From: a virus
DNA: 20,189 nt
Virus record (IMG/VR): IMGVR_UViG_3300030116_001581
Location: 1-20,189 of that record
Reading direction: 5' to 3' (one strand)
In this document: positions 7,605 through 16,222 of the stretch, in pieces
How the letters are laid out: every line of letters starts with the position of its first letter
How positions within the stretch are numbered: position 1 is the stretch's first letter
Position numbers and translations under genes: made by a program
The notes under the pieces: model-generated
What the model was told of the DNA's origin: nothing
Databases searched by the model: none
Seen by the model: the letters and a program-made list of their open reading frames with translations, nothing else

Positions 7605-9299
7605 TTATAACGTTGCTTGTAAATCTAAATCATTTTGTAACGCTTGACTACTACTAACATCACTCTCAACTACAAACGCTTGTACAGGTGGCGGTTCAGT
7701 TTCTATTGCTCCAAAAGTAGGTGCTATTGGAGTAACGTCCTCTACTACTTCGGGTGTAGGTGGTGGGGGTGCTCCTCCGTCCGTTTCACCCGGTATGTCA
7801 GTTTGTAGTATTGTTCTAACATTTGCTAAACCATTCGCTATAATTCCTACCGCTCCTAATGTACCAAATAGACCACCTTGTGCAAGAGCCTTGGTGGCAC
7901 CCGCATAAGTGTCCATAGTTGCTTGTGCTACCGCTAATCCTTTACCCGCTTTTGTTTCAGCACCCACTAGAGCCGTTATACCACTTAAAGCACTACCAAT
8001 AATTTGTCTTTTATTATCTTGCAACGCTTGTTCTTTTTGCAATTCTGCTTGGTCTAATTTTCCTTTTTTAGTTAAATAATCTTTATTTATTTGTTCTTTT
8101 TTTTGTGCTAATTCTTGTTCGTTAGTAATAGTTAGCTCCGCCATACGTAACAATCTATCTCTTTCATTTATAAACTCTTGTTCTTGTCTTGCTACTTCGT
8201 CAACGCCTATTTTAGCTAACTCTTGCCTATTAGCTAATTGTTCAGATAATAGAGCATTGTTTTGCTCTCCGCTTTCTTTTTGTAATTGTGTCTTTCTAAA
8301 TTCTGTTTCGGCAATAGCGTTGTCTAATTCTAATATTTGTGCTTTAATTTCAGCATTATCAACGTTTACGTCCATTTGTTTTCTTAAAGCTCCTTGTTGT
8401 TGCCTTAATGCTTCTATTTCTGCGTCAGCTTGTTTTTGTGAAATATCTAATAATTTAGTATTTGCTTCAATTCTATCCTCAATAGTTCTACTAACGTCAT
8501 CTCTTATTTGTCTTTGTTTTTCCGCTTGTGTTTCAAATTCTATCCTAACCTCTCCTAATTTAGCTTGTAATATACCAAGGTTGTTTGTTGCTTTTGTTAC
8601 GGCTTCCGCTTGGTCTTTTATAGTATTAACTGTTACGCCTTTAAAAGTGTTGTTAAATTCTTGTACAGTAACCTCGCCTAATTTAACTATTTCTCCTACA
8701 CCCTCTTTAAAATCTACTATTATTGATTTTCCAGCTTTTAAAGTTTCTTCTGTTGCTTTTTTTATTTCATCTTTATATCCCGTAATTTGATTTTGTAATT
8801 TGTTTATTCTATCTATATCACCTTTTCCCAACCACGATTTTTCCCAAGCTAACTGCACCTCTTTAATAACTAAAGCTACACCATTAAATACAAGTTTTAA
8901 AGGTTGTAGAGCTAGTTTTATTAAATTATTTATTATTCTACCTAAAGCGTCAAAATTTTCACTAGACGCCCCCGTTCTATTTACAACATCAGTTATAACT
9001 TGTGATATTTTACCTACTACAACTCCGACCATATTAAAAGCCGTAGTAACAGTATCGGCTATTTGTTGATTTTTTTGTAACGCTTCCCAAAGTTTATTAG
9101 CCATTTTTAAAACAACACCTAAACCTAGACCCCTAAATACTAAACCTAAACCTTTAAACCCGTTAGACAAACTTTTAACCGCCGACGTTTGTTTTTTAGT
9201 TTCGTTACCAACGTCTTTAACTCCTTTTTCTAATGCTCCTAATTTTGTTAAAGCGTCTTTTACGTCCGCCTCTACTTCTATTGTTACTTTTTCCGACAT
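7605..9299 (-). CDS. Tail tape measure protein
   Basis: A 564-aa protein with hydrophobic helices near residues 45-70 and 85-110, long coiled-coil helices across about 155-425 (for example EALRQQQGALRKQMD and NEQELAQKKEQINKDYL), a hydrophobic C-terminal domain (KGLAVAQATMDTYAGATKAL, then GTLGAVGIIANGLANVRTIL) and a disordered proline/glutamate-rich end. This is the layout of a tape measure, which sets tail length and enters the host envelope. At about 0.15 nm per residue it would suggest a tail of roughly 85 nm; that figure is a rule-of-thumb estimate. It is short for the class. It begins 16 nt inside the end of the 59-aa gene and is the last tail gene before the head genes. Confidence 0.8.
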   Translation of the reverse strand: MSEKVTIEVEADVKDALTKLGALEKGVKDVGNETKKQTSAVKSLSNGFKGLGLVFRGLGLGVVLKMANKLWEALQKNQQIADTVTTAFNMVGVVVGKISQVITDVVNRTGASSENFDALGRIINNLIKLALQPLKLVFNGVALVIKEVQLAWEKSWLGKGDIDRINKLQNQITGYKDEIKKATEETLKAGKSIIVDFKEGVGEIVKLGEVTVQEFNNTFKGVTVNTIKDQAEAVTKATNNLGILQAKLGEVRIEFETQAEKQRQIRDDVSRTIEDRIEANTKLLDISQKQADAEIEALRQQQGALRKQMDVNVDNAEIKAQILELDNAIAETEFRKTQLQKESGEQNNALLSEQLANRQELAKIGVDEVARQEQEFINERDRLLRMAELTITNEQELAQKKEQINKDYLTKKGKLDQAELQKEQALQDNKRQIIGSALSGITALVGAETKAGKGLAVAQATMDTYAGATKALAQGGLFGTLGAVGIIANGLANVRTILQTDIPGETDGGAPPPPTPEVVEDVTPIAPTFGAIETEPPPVQAFVVESDVSSSQALQNDLDLQATL

Positions 9300-9463
9300 A
9301 ATAATTCTTTAATTTTTTTAAATGTTTGTTTTATTGTGCTTGGGTATTCTTGCGAACCCGTTGCAAAATCATATTTACTACCAGTTGCTCCAAGATCAGT
9401 AAGTAAATTTATTGTTATAGGCATTAGTTTGCCTACCTCTTTTATGTATTTTTCTAATTCCAT
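9284..9463 (-). CDS. Small protein, 59 aa, before the tape measure gene
   Basis: An ATG at 9463 opens a 59-codon frame ending in TAA at 9284-9286. It overlaps the end of the 1148-aa gene by 10 nt and the start of the tape measure gene by 16 nt, filling a 155-nt space. The product starts MELEKYIKEVGKLMPI, has a middle LTDLGATGSKYDFATG and ends in a basic helix KQTFKKIKELLCRKK. Its position just before the tape measure is where tail assembly chaperones often lie, but its sequence gives no family match. Amphipathic helices at both ends and short overlaps on both sides support a real gene. Function unknown. Confidence 0.6.
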   Translation of the reverse strand: MELEKYIKEVGKLMPITINLLTDLGATGSKYDFATGSQEYPSTIKQTFKKIKELLCRKK

Positions 9464-12400
9464 AGTAAAAAGTTATTTTCTTCAAACAATATTCTATTTC
9501 CATTTTGGAACATAGCTCCCGTTGGTAATTGTGTGTCATCGTTACCTACGGGTTGAGTTAGTAATTCTATTTTTGCGGTCCACATAACTTGTTCATTAGC
9601 ACCACCAACTATTAACGGCTTCCAAAATCCTTTACCATCATATCCCGTTATATTTATACTTGGTGTAGTAAAAGCTGAATCTTTATTTATATGGTCTAAA
9701 CTACCACCCGCCGTTCCTACAAAGCTAGGCGTACCACTTCTATTAACTAAAAGAGTTAAATAAGTAAACGTACCTATTTTTCCTTTATTTGTGCCGTCTA
9801 AAACTGTACCTAATAAAGTTATCTTAACGTCTACCATAGTAAAATTAGGTAGTTTTAAAAATTTTGTAGTATAGCTATTATTTGTAAATTGATATTGTGT
9901 AGAGTTGTCAAAAGTTGTTGCTTGGGCATATATAGTAATAGCTCTAGTTTCTTGTGCATTTCTTCTCATAGCACTAATAGGAAAGTTGTTTTCTATATTA
10001 GGCATTAGAGCTGGAATAAATGTATTATTTGGCGTATTGTTATAAGGTAACATAGGTACTTGTGAAAATCCAACATCGGTATATGTTGGTATAGTGCCGT
10101 CACCACCACTATTATCTTGATTTACTAAAAACTCGTAACAATCACCTACGCCCGTAGTAGAGTTAGTTTCAACAAAAATCCAATTAGGGTTTTGTTGTGT
10201 GCAACATTCGTTAGTTATAGTAGTTGCTAAACCCGTAGCACTATCTACCCAAGTCATTAAACCCGTTTGTGTTGTTGTGTGTATAGCGTCACAACCCGTT
10301 TCTAACCTTTCTATAACTTTCATTAGTTTTACTTTAGTAGACTTGTTACCACCTACTAAATAATTATCTATACTTATAACTCTCCATAAACAATTCTTTA
10401 TAAAATATGTATCTTGAAATCCCGAACCCTCAAAAGTTCTTATGTCTTCGGGGTCTAAATTTATATAACACTCCATTATTCTAGCGTCCTTGTCGTATAT
10501 CTCATTTATATATTGTGCCCAATACTCATTATAAAAACCTTTATTACTAGGTAAATTACCAAAGTAGTTAAATGTAAATCCCGTATTAAAAGACGGACTA
10601 TAATAAGTCCAATTAACTATTTTTGTGTCGGCTACTACACCCGTATTTAAGTTGTCTAAATTGTATTGTAAACACAAAGGAAATTTATTAGTAGTAGGTG
10701 TGCTAGGGTTACTATATTTATAATACCCGCTTATATCTAAACTAGATATAAATGAATTTGAATATATTGCAAATTTATAAGCATTATTAGTAATAGGATT
10801 AGTACCCGTAAATTCTATTGGTGTACCCGAATAATAAAATAATTTAGGTTTTAAACCGTTTGGTACTTTTCTAACACCGCCTAGCTCCGCTTCAAACATA
10901 TAAGCAATAGCTACGTTTTGGTCGGGCATAGCTGAATTTATACCGTTTGTATCCCAATGTGGTAATCCTTGTGCTATAAAAGGCGACATAACACTAAAGT
11001 TGCTAAATTCACCATTTGAAAAATCGTTATCCATTTTTCTACGTCGCTCACCGTATACTACATTTTGTTGTTTTGTATATCTATCATTTAAAAAGTCTTT
11101 ATCTTCTAAATCTTTAAAACTTAACATTTTACTTTGTAGCTCATTAGTAGACTTTACTACTTGCTCTTTTGATACGTCTAATTTTTCCGTCCAATATTTA
11201 GTTGTACCCGCATTTATAAAGTCTTGATATGGCTCTATTAATAATAATTTTTCGTTATCGGGGTCCGTTTTTATAATTAAATTAAATCTATTTAAAAGGT
11301 CTTTTACAAAGTCTGCTTGGCTCATATCGGGCATATTGTGAAACATAGTAACTTCACCTTTTTCAAAACCACTAAACATACTTGTTTCACCCGTGCCTAA
11401 ACTTTGTATAGATAAATTGGTTATTACGGGTGTAAATGTATCACCACTTAAATTACCCGTACTTTCAGCACCATAAAAAACAACAACTAAATAACACGCC
11501 ATTTGAGGACCACCCGCCCATAATTCACTTACTGCTTGAATATCGTGTGTTCCCGGCGTTAAAGTAAAAGTTGTTGAATCTAATAAGGTACTACTATATG
11601 AGTATTCATACCAAGCCACTTGAACATTAATAGAATCTATTGGGTCGCTACTTAAATAAGCCGTAGGCGGTATTTGTAAAGTAAATTTTGTTTCTATACT
11701 AACCCAACCAAAAGGCAATTGAGCGTCTGTTTGTGTAATATCTTGTGTAGTATTAAAAAGTATTGCGGGAGCAAAAGGTACATTTGTAGGTATATTTATA
11801 TTTAAAGGTAAAGCCGATATATCACCAAAATACATATTATTAGGGTCGTAAACTTCGGTACAAGTTAGACCTTGATAACAAATATCACCAATAGAATCAC
11901 CCGAAAAAGGAACATTAGCAATAGGTGGGACTAATGCTTGTTCACCTTTAAAACCAACAAAAGCTCCCGTAGTAGACGTTGAGGTTTCAAATAAAGTTTG
12001 CACTCTTTCGAATTGCGGTGCTAAAGTCATAAACAATCTACTAAACCATTGTGTATCGGTTACGGGTGTAGATTCGTTTGTGTCATCAATTCCTAAAAAT
12101 GTACTTTTAACTTGATAACCCGCCTTTTGTGTTATTATTCTAAATAATCTTTGTATTCTTATAGCGGGTTTAAGCATACTAGGTCTTATAATCCCGTATT
12201 GGTTCATACCATTTAAAATCTCTAAATAGTCTACAAATAAATCAGTATTAGAATATCCAATTTCATCTACAAAGTCTTCGGGCGACCAAAACATAGACGA
12301 GCTTAAAGGTTGTTGTGAATGTCCGTAGTCTATAATTGGGTACATTATATCGTTAGTAGTAGTCGGAGTGTCTTCCGTAGTAGTAATTCCCGTTGTCCAA

Positions 12401-12900
12401 CTGTTAATAATATTGTCTACTGTTAGCTTGTGGTCTAGTTGTTTATCGTCTGTTACTGCTCCCGTAGTTTCATCTACATTTTTAAAAGCGTCTTGTAGTC
12501 TTTTATCTTTAAGATCAGTAAAAAAATCCGCAGTATTACCAAATAAAGCTATTTCGTATAATCTTTTATTTAGATAAATAGCTTTTAATTGTAGAAAACC
12601 TTTAAGTTGTGGTACACTATCTATATATAGTATAGCTTGAAATTTAGTTTGAGCATTATATACTAACGTTTCTAAATTAACGTCAAAATAGTTTTCAAAA
12701 AATTCATTGTTACGATTAGAAAAAGGTAGTTTAATTGTTTGACTAAAACTAGCTTTCCTTTGATCTGGACTTTTTAAATCTAAAAAATTATAATTTACAA
12801 CTACATTTGGAGCTTGTTGTAAATCCAATTCATATTGATCTACGTCAAAAGGTGCGGAGCTATCATTTTCTCTACGGTATGCTACAAGTCTAACATTCAT
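9454..12900 (-). CDS. Large tail structural protein, 1148 aa (tip, baseplate or adhesin)
   Basis: The largest gene of the window. The first 130 residues are the most family-like part: NVVVNYNFLDLKSPDQRKAS, then FSQTIKLPFSNRNNEFFENY and QLKGFLQLKAIYLNKRLYEI, a pattern I associate with tail proteins of Bacteroidota phages. The rest is beta-rich and full of threonine, asparagine and glycine, with a segment around FVKDLLNRFNLIIKTDPDNE that recurs in tail-hub or baseplate proteins of this kind. The C-terminal part (after CDAIHTTTQTG) is low-complexity and may be an adhesin-like region. No signal peptide is present. The start overlaps the preceding stop by one base (TAATG). It lies between the 477-aa protein and the tape measure gene, so a tail tip role is plausible, but the exact function is unknown. 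Confidence 0.72.
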   Translation of the reverse strand: MNVRLVAYRRENDSSAPFDVDQYELDLQQAPNVVVNYNFLDLKSPDQRKASFSQTIKLPFSNRNNEFFENYFDVNLETLVYNAQTKFQAILYIDSVPQLKGFLQLKAIYLNKRLYEIALFGNTADFFTDLKDKRLQDAFKNVDETTGAVTDDKQLDHKLTVDNIINSWTTGITTTEDTPTTTNDIMYPIIDYGHSQQPLSSSMFWSPEDFVDEIGYSNTDLFVDYLEILNGMNQYGIIRPSMLKPAIRIQRLFRIITQKAGYQVKSTFLGIDDTNESTPVTDTQWFSRLFMTLAPQFERVQTLFETSTSTTGAFVGFKGEQALVPPIANVPFSGDSIGDICYQGLTCTEVYDPNNMYFGDISALPLNINIPTNVPFAPAILFNTTQDITQTDAQLPFGWVSIETKFTLQIPPTAYLSSDPIDSINVQVAWYEYSYSSTLLDSTTFTLTPGTHDIQAVSELWAGGPQMACYLVVVFYGAESTGNLSGDTFTPVITNLSIQSLGTGETSMFSGFEKGEVTMFHNMPDMSQADFVKDLLNRFNLIIKTDPDNEKLLLIEPYQDFINAGTTKYWTEKLDVSKEQVVKSTNELQSKMLSFKDLEDKDFLNDRYTKQQNVVYGERRRKMDNDFSNGEFSNFSVMSPFIAQGLPHWDTNGINSAMPDQNVAIAYMFEAELGGVRKVPNGLKPKLFYYSGTPIEFTGTNPITNNAYKFAIYSNSFISSLDISGYYKYSNPSTPTTNKFPLCLQYNLDNLNTGVVADTKIVNWTYYSPSFNTGFTFNYFGNLPSNKGFYNEYWAQYINEIYDKDARIMECYINLDPEDIRTFEGSGFQDTYFIKNCLWRVISIDNYLVGGNKSTKVKLMKVIERLETGCDAIHTTTQTGLMTWVDSATGLATTITNECCTQQNPNWIFVETNSTTGVGDCYEFLVNQDNSGGDGTIPTYTDVGFSQVPMLPYNNTPNNTFIPALMPNIENNFPISAMRRNAQETRAITIYAQATTFDNSTQYQFTNNSYTTKFLKLPNFTMVDVKITLLGTVLDGTNKGKIGTFTYLTLLVNRSGTPSFVGTAGGSLDHINKDSAFTTPSINITGYDGKGFWKPLIVGGANEQVMWTAKIELLTQPVGNDDTQLPTGAMFQNGNRILFEENNFLLWN

Positions 12901-14333
12901 TAGCTATTTGTTTTTACTTTATTAGCGTACTCTAAATTTATAGTATATTGTATTTTCATTTTATCGTTTACGCTTGTTTTTTTTGTGTAAGTTTTATTAG
13001 TAATTATCATTGGGTACACAATACTATTATCGTCTAGTAAATGTACGTTAGTAGACGTAAACAATTCTTCTAGCCAAGCACCCTCGTCTTCATTTAACCA
13101 ATCAGTATTAACAACTAACTTTCTTTGTGCTTCTGTAAATAAAGTTTCTCTACCCCTATCATAGTTTTCATAAGTGAACGTAGCACTATTCCAACTTCCT
13201 ACCACTCTTTCCATTTCTTCGCTTTTTATATTTATACTTTCCATAGACTTACCCCGAAAATTCATATAATCCCAACAACCTAACCTATTACGCCAAGCTA
13301 ACCTAATATTGTCGTATTTATTGCAACTTTGGTGTCTATCCTCTATGCCCGTAATTCCAGCACCATATCTATAAAAGTAGTAGGTTTTAGTTCTAACAGT
13401 ACCGCCCGTAGCTAGTCCTTTAATTGTATAGTACGCCCAATTAGTATTATTGCTAGGTCTTTGTAGATTTGTACCACCATTATTAAAATTTTGCAAGTTG
13501 TATGTACCCGCCCCAAAATATATTAAACTATTTTTTACGTCGTCAGCACTAGCTTTACCACCTACACCCGTAACGTTGCTAATATCTACACTATTTATTA
13601 GTGTTCCGTCAGCTAAATAATAGCTAACGTTTATTTTTTCTATTGGCGATCCGTCAGTAATTAACCCGTCTTGTATAAAAGCTAACGTTAATTCGTCTAC
13701 ATTATCACTAGAAGAATTACCACCTCTAACAAATTGATATGTTGGACTATTAGTTAAAAATTGTTTTACTATACTTTGAGGTATATATTTAGTCATTGGG
13801 TTATTTGTTCCGTCTATGTCTAATCCGCCCTCATTTGTACCCGTATTGGTAAAAGGTGTAGTTGCTGGAGTAGAATATATAATCTCACTAGCTCCGTCTA
13901 CACCACCACTAGGCAAAGTAACAACGGGAGCGGTAGTTTGTGACGTGGCTTTTTCGTAACCCCCCTCTACTTTTATTCCTACTACTTGACTTGTATTTTG
14001 AGAATATATATTAGACGTGTCATTTTTACCTATTGAATGTATAGAACCGTCAATTGTATCAGTAGCAACATCACCAACGTCTTTTAATTGTGTTTCTAAA
14101 CTTGTTCTTACTATTTTGTGTATGTCAATGATACCAACTCCAGCATTATTTTTAGGCACTTTTATAGTTGTTAATAAAGACCACGTACTAGCGTTAGTTG
14201 TACTTTTATATATTTTAGCTACATACTTAAATTTAGGGTCGTTAATAATTGTTGTGCTTTCTTTTAATACAAACATCATAGGGTTATTTGCTCCCGCTAA
14301 TTGATTTGGTTTTTGTTCTATTGTAAACGCCAT
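12900..14333 (-). CDS. Tail structural protein, 477 aa, function not known
   Basis: Starts MAFTIEQKPNQLAGANNPMM and continues with beta-rich sequence (KFKYVAKIYKST, then GIIDIHKIVRTSLE). The middle is rich in glycine, threonine and serine. The last 150 residues form a distinct domain with CNKYDNIRLAWRNRLGCWDY, GKSMESINIKSEEMERVVG and a closing IQYTINLEYANKVKTN strand. An opening that recalls fibronectin-like or tail-tube-like modules and an ending with an aromatic-rich RLAWRNRLG-WDY motif are familiar in Bacteroidota phage tail loci, but I cannot name the family. It is linked by one-base TAATG overlaps to both neighbours (202-aa and 1148-aa genes), so the three are translationally coupled and probably act in one assembly. 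Confidence 0.68.
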   Translation of the reverse strand: MAFTIEQKPNQLAGANNPMMFVLKESTTIINDPKFKYVAKIYKSTTNASTWSLLTTIKVPKNNAGVGIIDIHKIVRTSLETQLKDVGDVATDTIDGSIHSIGKNDTSNIYSQNTSQVVGIKVEGGYEKATSQTTAPVVTLPSGGVDGASEIIYSTPATTPFTNTGTNEGGLDIDGTNNPMTKYIPQSIVKQFLTNSPTYQFVRGGNSSSDNVDELTLAFIQDGLITDGSPIEKINVSYYLADGTLINSVDISNVTGVGGKASADDVKNSLIYFGAGTYNLQNFNNGGTNLQRPSNNTNWAYYTIKGLATGGTVRTKTYYFYRYGAGITGIEDRHQSCNKYDNIRLAWRNRLGCWDYMNFRGKSMESINIKSEEMERVVGSWNSATFTYENYDRGRETLFTEAQRKLVVNTDWLNEDEGAWLEELFTSTNVHLLDDNSIVYPMIITNKTYTKKTSVNDKMKIQYTINLEYANKVKTNS

Positions 14334-14941
14334 TATCTACTTAAATTAATTTTTAAATTTGGTTGTTCATCTATTGTTATTGAATTGTCCATATCTACCG
14401 CCATAGCTCTTGTTAAATCTACTTTTAAATCCTCTATCATATCGTCATACGGTTTGCTAATAAACCTTGTTCTTTCTATACCTTTTTGTTTTATACTTCT
14501 TGCAATTAAAAAAGCTAATGTTTTATCTTTTATAAATCTACCCGTACCTTTTACTACTGTTCCGTCTTTTTTTGTGTAACCCTTATCTCTACCTTTTAAA
14601 CCCTTTAATTTTATCCAAGGTAGTATAGCACTTAACGGCGGTTGTTTACCATTCCTTTTAAAAGAAAAATCGCTACCTTGACCCCTTTTATTACCGCTAC
14701 CTTTAAAGCCACCCGCACCTTGTACGCCCTCGTCTACAAATATCCAATAGTCTTCAGCTTGTCCAAAATTCATTACAAACTTTACGCCACTTTCAGTTTT
14801 TTCAATATCATAGCTCATCTCATCAAACAAAGTGCCTTTTGCTCTTTTACCTTTCTTGTTTAGATTAGCTCTAGCTTTTTCTATTAGCCTACTACCAAAA
14901 CTTGTTAATACTTCTTCTAATGCTTTAGTTTTTAATTCCAT
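14333..14941 (-). CDS. HK97 gp10-like tail completion protein (neck/tail component)
   Basis: A 202-aa basic protein. Residues 1-60 form helices (EEVLTSFGSRLIEKARANLN), followed by the core YWIFVDEGVQGAGGFKGSG (65-83), a lysine/glycine-rich loop, then PPLSAILPWIKLKGL (101-115) and LAFLIARSIKQKGIERTRF (142-160). An FVDEG-G motif followed by FLIARSI-KGI-RT and a KP-D amphipathic end is typical of gp10-like tail-component proteins that join tail and head. The start overlaps the stop of the 169-aa gene by one base and its own stop overlaps the next start in the same way. No membrane segment. A role at the head-tail joint is inferred from family resemblance and position. Confidence 0.68.
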   Translation of the reverse strand: MELKTKALEEVLTSFGSRLIEKARANLNKKGKRAKGTLFDEMSYDIEKTESGVKFVMNFGQAEDYWIFVDEGVQGAGGFKGSGNKRGQGSDFSFKRNGKQPPLSAILPWIKLKGLKGRDKGYTKKDGTVVKGTGRFIKDKTLAFLIARSIKQKGIERTRFISKPYDDMIEDLKVDLTRAMAVDMDNSITIDEQPNLKINLSR

Positions 14942-15450
14942 TATACGTTTCTATCTTTATCGCTTGGCTCAATAGGAGCGTCACATAGTGAATTAGAATT
15001 ATTGACTTGCATAGTAAAAGTAGCGTTCCAACCCGTTAGCATATTAGAAAATCTAACGCTAAATGGCTCGGCGTTTATAGGTAAGTTTAAAACTACCTCG
15101 TTAGGTATATAGCTAAATTTTTTACCTGGGTCGTTAGCGGTTTGAACCGACAAGTTTTGTCTAAACTCTGCTATAACATCTTGCATAATTTGAAGCATTT
15201 CAGACCAAACTTCCTCGCGGTTAGACAAGTCTTCTTTTACTAAATTCATAGTAAATACTTTAAATGTATATGTTAGTACGCCTTTGTCTATGTTTGTATT
15301 TCCCGGTTCAACATAAAGTATAGGAAAGTTGCTAGAATCCATTTTTTCTATATCTACTTCGTCTAACAATCCACTATGAAAAGAATTAATTAAAAAATGA
15401 TTTGTAGCTATTGTATTAAAGTCGTCTACTATGTTTTTATATGTTATCAT
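14941..15450 (-). CDS. Probable tail terminator/completion protein, 169 aa
   Basis: Starts MITYKNIVDDFNTIATNHFL and has a mixed alpha/beta layout: an N-terminal helix, FPILYVEPGN, the strand GVLTYTFKVFTMNLV, a long helix (REEVWSEMLQIMQDVIAEF) and C-terminal strands ending in WNATFTMQV. Proteins of this size and strand-helix-strand form next to a gp10-like gene are usually tail terminators, which cap the tail tube. I do not recognise a firm family signature, so the call rests on fold-like pattern and neighbourhood. The ATG overlaps the TGA of the frameshifted frame of the upstream gene in an ATGA junction, which implies translational coupling to the longer (frameshifted) product. Confidence 0.55.
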   Translation of the reverse strand: MITYKNIVDDFNTIATNHFLINSFHSGLLDEVDIEKMDSSNFPILYVEPGNTNIDKGVLTYTFKVFTMNLVKEDLSNREEVWSEMLQIMQDVIAEFRQNLSVQTANDPGKKFSYIPNEVVLNLPINAEPFSVRFSNMLTGWNATFTMQVNNSNSLCDAPIEPSDKDRNV

Positions 15451-15689
15451 TTATATTTATTATAATTACTTTTTTCTATATTGTTCTTGTCTTGTTGATA
15501 GCTTAAATATGTAAACACTAAAGCTATCTCCGTTTTAGTTATTTTTTCTATGTCTAATATAGACGAAGACAAAGAAAATATAATGTTATACCAACCCCAT
15601 TTACTAGCTAAAGTTTTTTGACCTTGTTGTTTTTCACTAGCTCCGTCGAATAACTGTTTAAATCTTCCAACAAATTTTTGCCTAAATGA
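15447..15689 (-). CDS. -1 frame extension of the tail-chaperone-like gene (80 codons, no start codon of its own)
   Basis: Reading one base back at the end of the ten-T run gives SFRQKFVGRFKQLF and continues 80 codons without a stop to TGA at 15447-15449. The frame contains ASKWGWYNIIFSL and ITKTEIALVFTYLSYQQDK, compact motifs with tryptophans that look like real protein and not chance translation. There is no ATG at its head, so it can only be made by frameshifting. Fused to 168 residues of the zero frame it would yield a 248-aa protein. The extension fills the 157 nt between the zero-frame stop and the next gene, and ends in an ATGA overlap with that gene. The zero-frame tail overlaps only its first 81 nt. 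Confidence 0.82.
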   Translation of the reverse strand, partial: SFRQKFVGRFKQLFDGASEKQQGQKTLASKWGWYNIIFSLSSSILDIEKITKTEIALVFTYLSYQQDKNNIEKSNYNKYK

Positions 15690-16192
15690 AAAAAAAAATC
15701 TATCGCCGATAGTGTTGTACTCATTGGTAAATCTTTAAATTTGTCTATTTCGAGCTCGTCTGGATCATAAGGTTTTACGCTATAATACTCGTTTATTTCT
15801 CTATCAACTTCTCTATACAAAACCGACATTACTCTATGTAAATTAGCGTTTATATTACTAGAATATTCTTCTAAATCTACAAACTCGCCCGTTGTCATTT
15901 TACTCAAATTAGGTATAAAGCCGTATTGCTTACCTTTAAACTCTATTCTTTTTTCTAAATCTTTTTCTTCTTTACTATTTAAAAACTTGTTTAATTTTTC
16001 TACAAGTATTTTTTTATCTTTTAATTTTATTTTTTTTATAAGTTTTTTATCTACTTTACAAAACATAGCTATTATCTCGTCCTCTTTTGTTTTTCTCTTT
16101 ACCCTAGATAATTCTAAATACTTTTGATATTCTGCAATAGTAATATCTTTCCATTCCGTAGGCACTATAACCTCAAATTTTTTTCTAGCCAT
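15608..16192 (-). CDS. Tail-assembly-chaperone-like protein, zero-frame product (194 aa)
   Basis: Starts MARKKFEVIVPTEWKDITIA and contains EYQKYLELSR (21-30), EIIAMFCKVDKKLIKKIKL (39-57), VEKLNKFLN (64-72) and FIPNLSKMTTGEFVDLEEY (92-110). These helix-rich motifs recall phage proteins annotated as tail assembly chaperones in Bacteroidota phages; the match is from memory. At codons 165-168 the gene passes through ten T residues. The zero frame then continues 26 codons to TAG, while the -1 frame continues 80. Both forms could be made, as with lambda gpG and gpGT. The start has the TATATTTATA leader 5-14 nt upstream and lies 30 nt after the large terminase stop. If it is not a chaperone, it is still a frameshifted structural or assembly protein. 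Confidence 0.72.
   Translation of the reverse strand: MARKKFEVIVPTEWKDITIAEYQKYLELSRVKRKTKEDEIIAMFCKVDKKLIKKIKLKDKKILVEKLNKFLNSKEEKDLEKRIEFKGKQYGFIPNLSKMTTGEFVDLEEYSSNINANLHRVMSVLYREVDREINEYYSVKPYDPDELEIDKFKDLPMSTTLSAIDFFFHLGKNLLEDLNSYSTELVKNNKVKKL
15689..15698 (-). promoter_or_regulatory. Probable -1 ribosomal frameshift (slippery) site, ten T run
   Basis: On the minus strand the codons are GAT TTT TTT TTT CAT, that is T10 with two overlapping T-TTT-TTT heptamers in the correct register for simultaneous -1 slippage of two tRNA-Phe. It is the point where the two coding frames meet. I see no obvious stem-loop or pseudoknot in the next 60 nt and no upstream Shine-Dalgarno stimulator. Polymerase slippage on the homopolymer is the alternative way to reach the same frame. 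Confidence 0.72.
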
Positions 16193-16222
16193 TTGTTATA
16201 AATATAAAATTGTTGTTTTTGT

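Noticed and set aside
15608-15689. Treating the T10 run as a simple sequencing error that splits one gene
   Set aside because: Cannot be excluded, but the zero frame, the -1 frame and the slippery register are all consistent with programmed frameshifting, which is the normal state for this kind of gene, so it is reported as a finding with this alternative stated.
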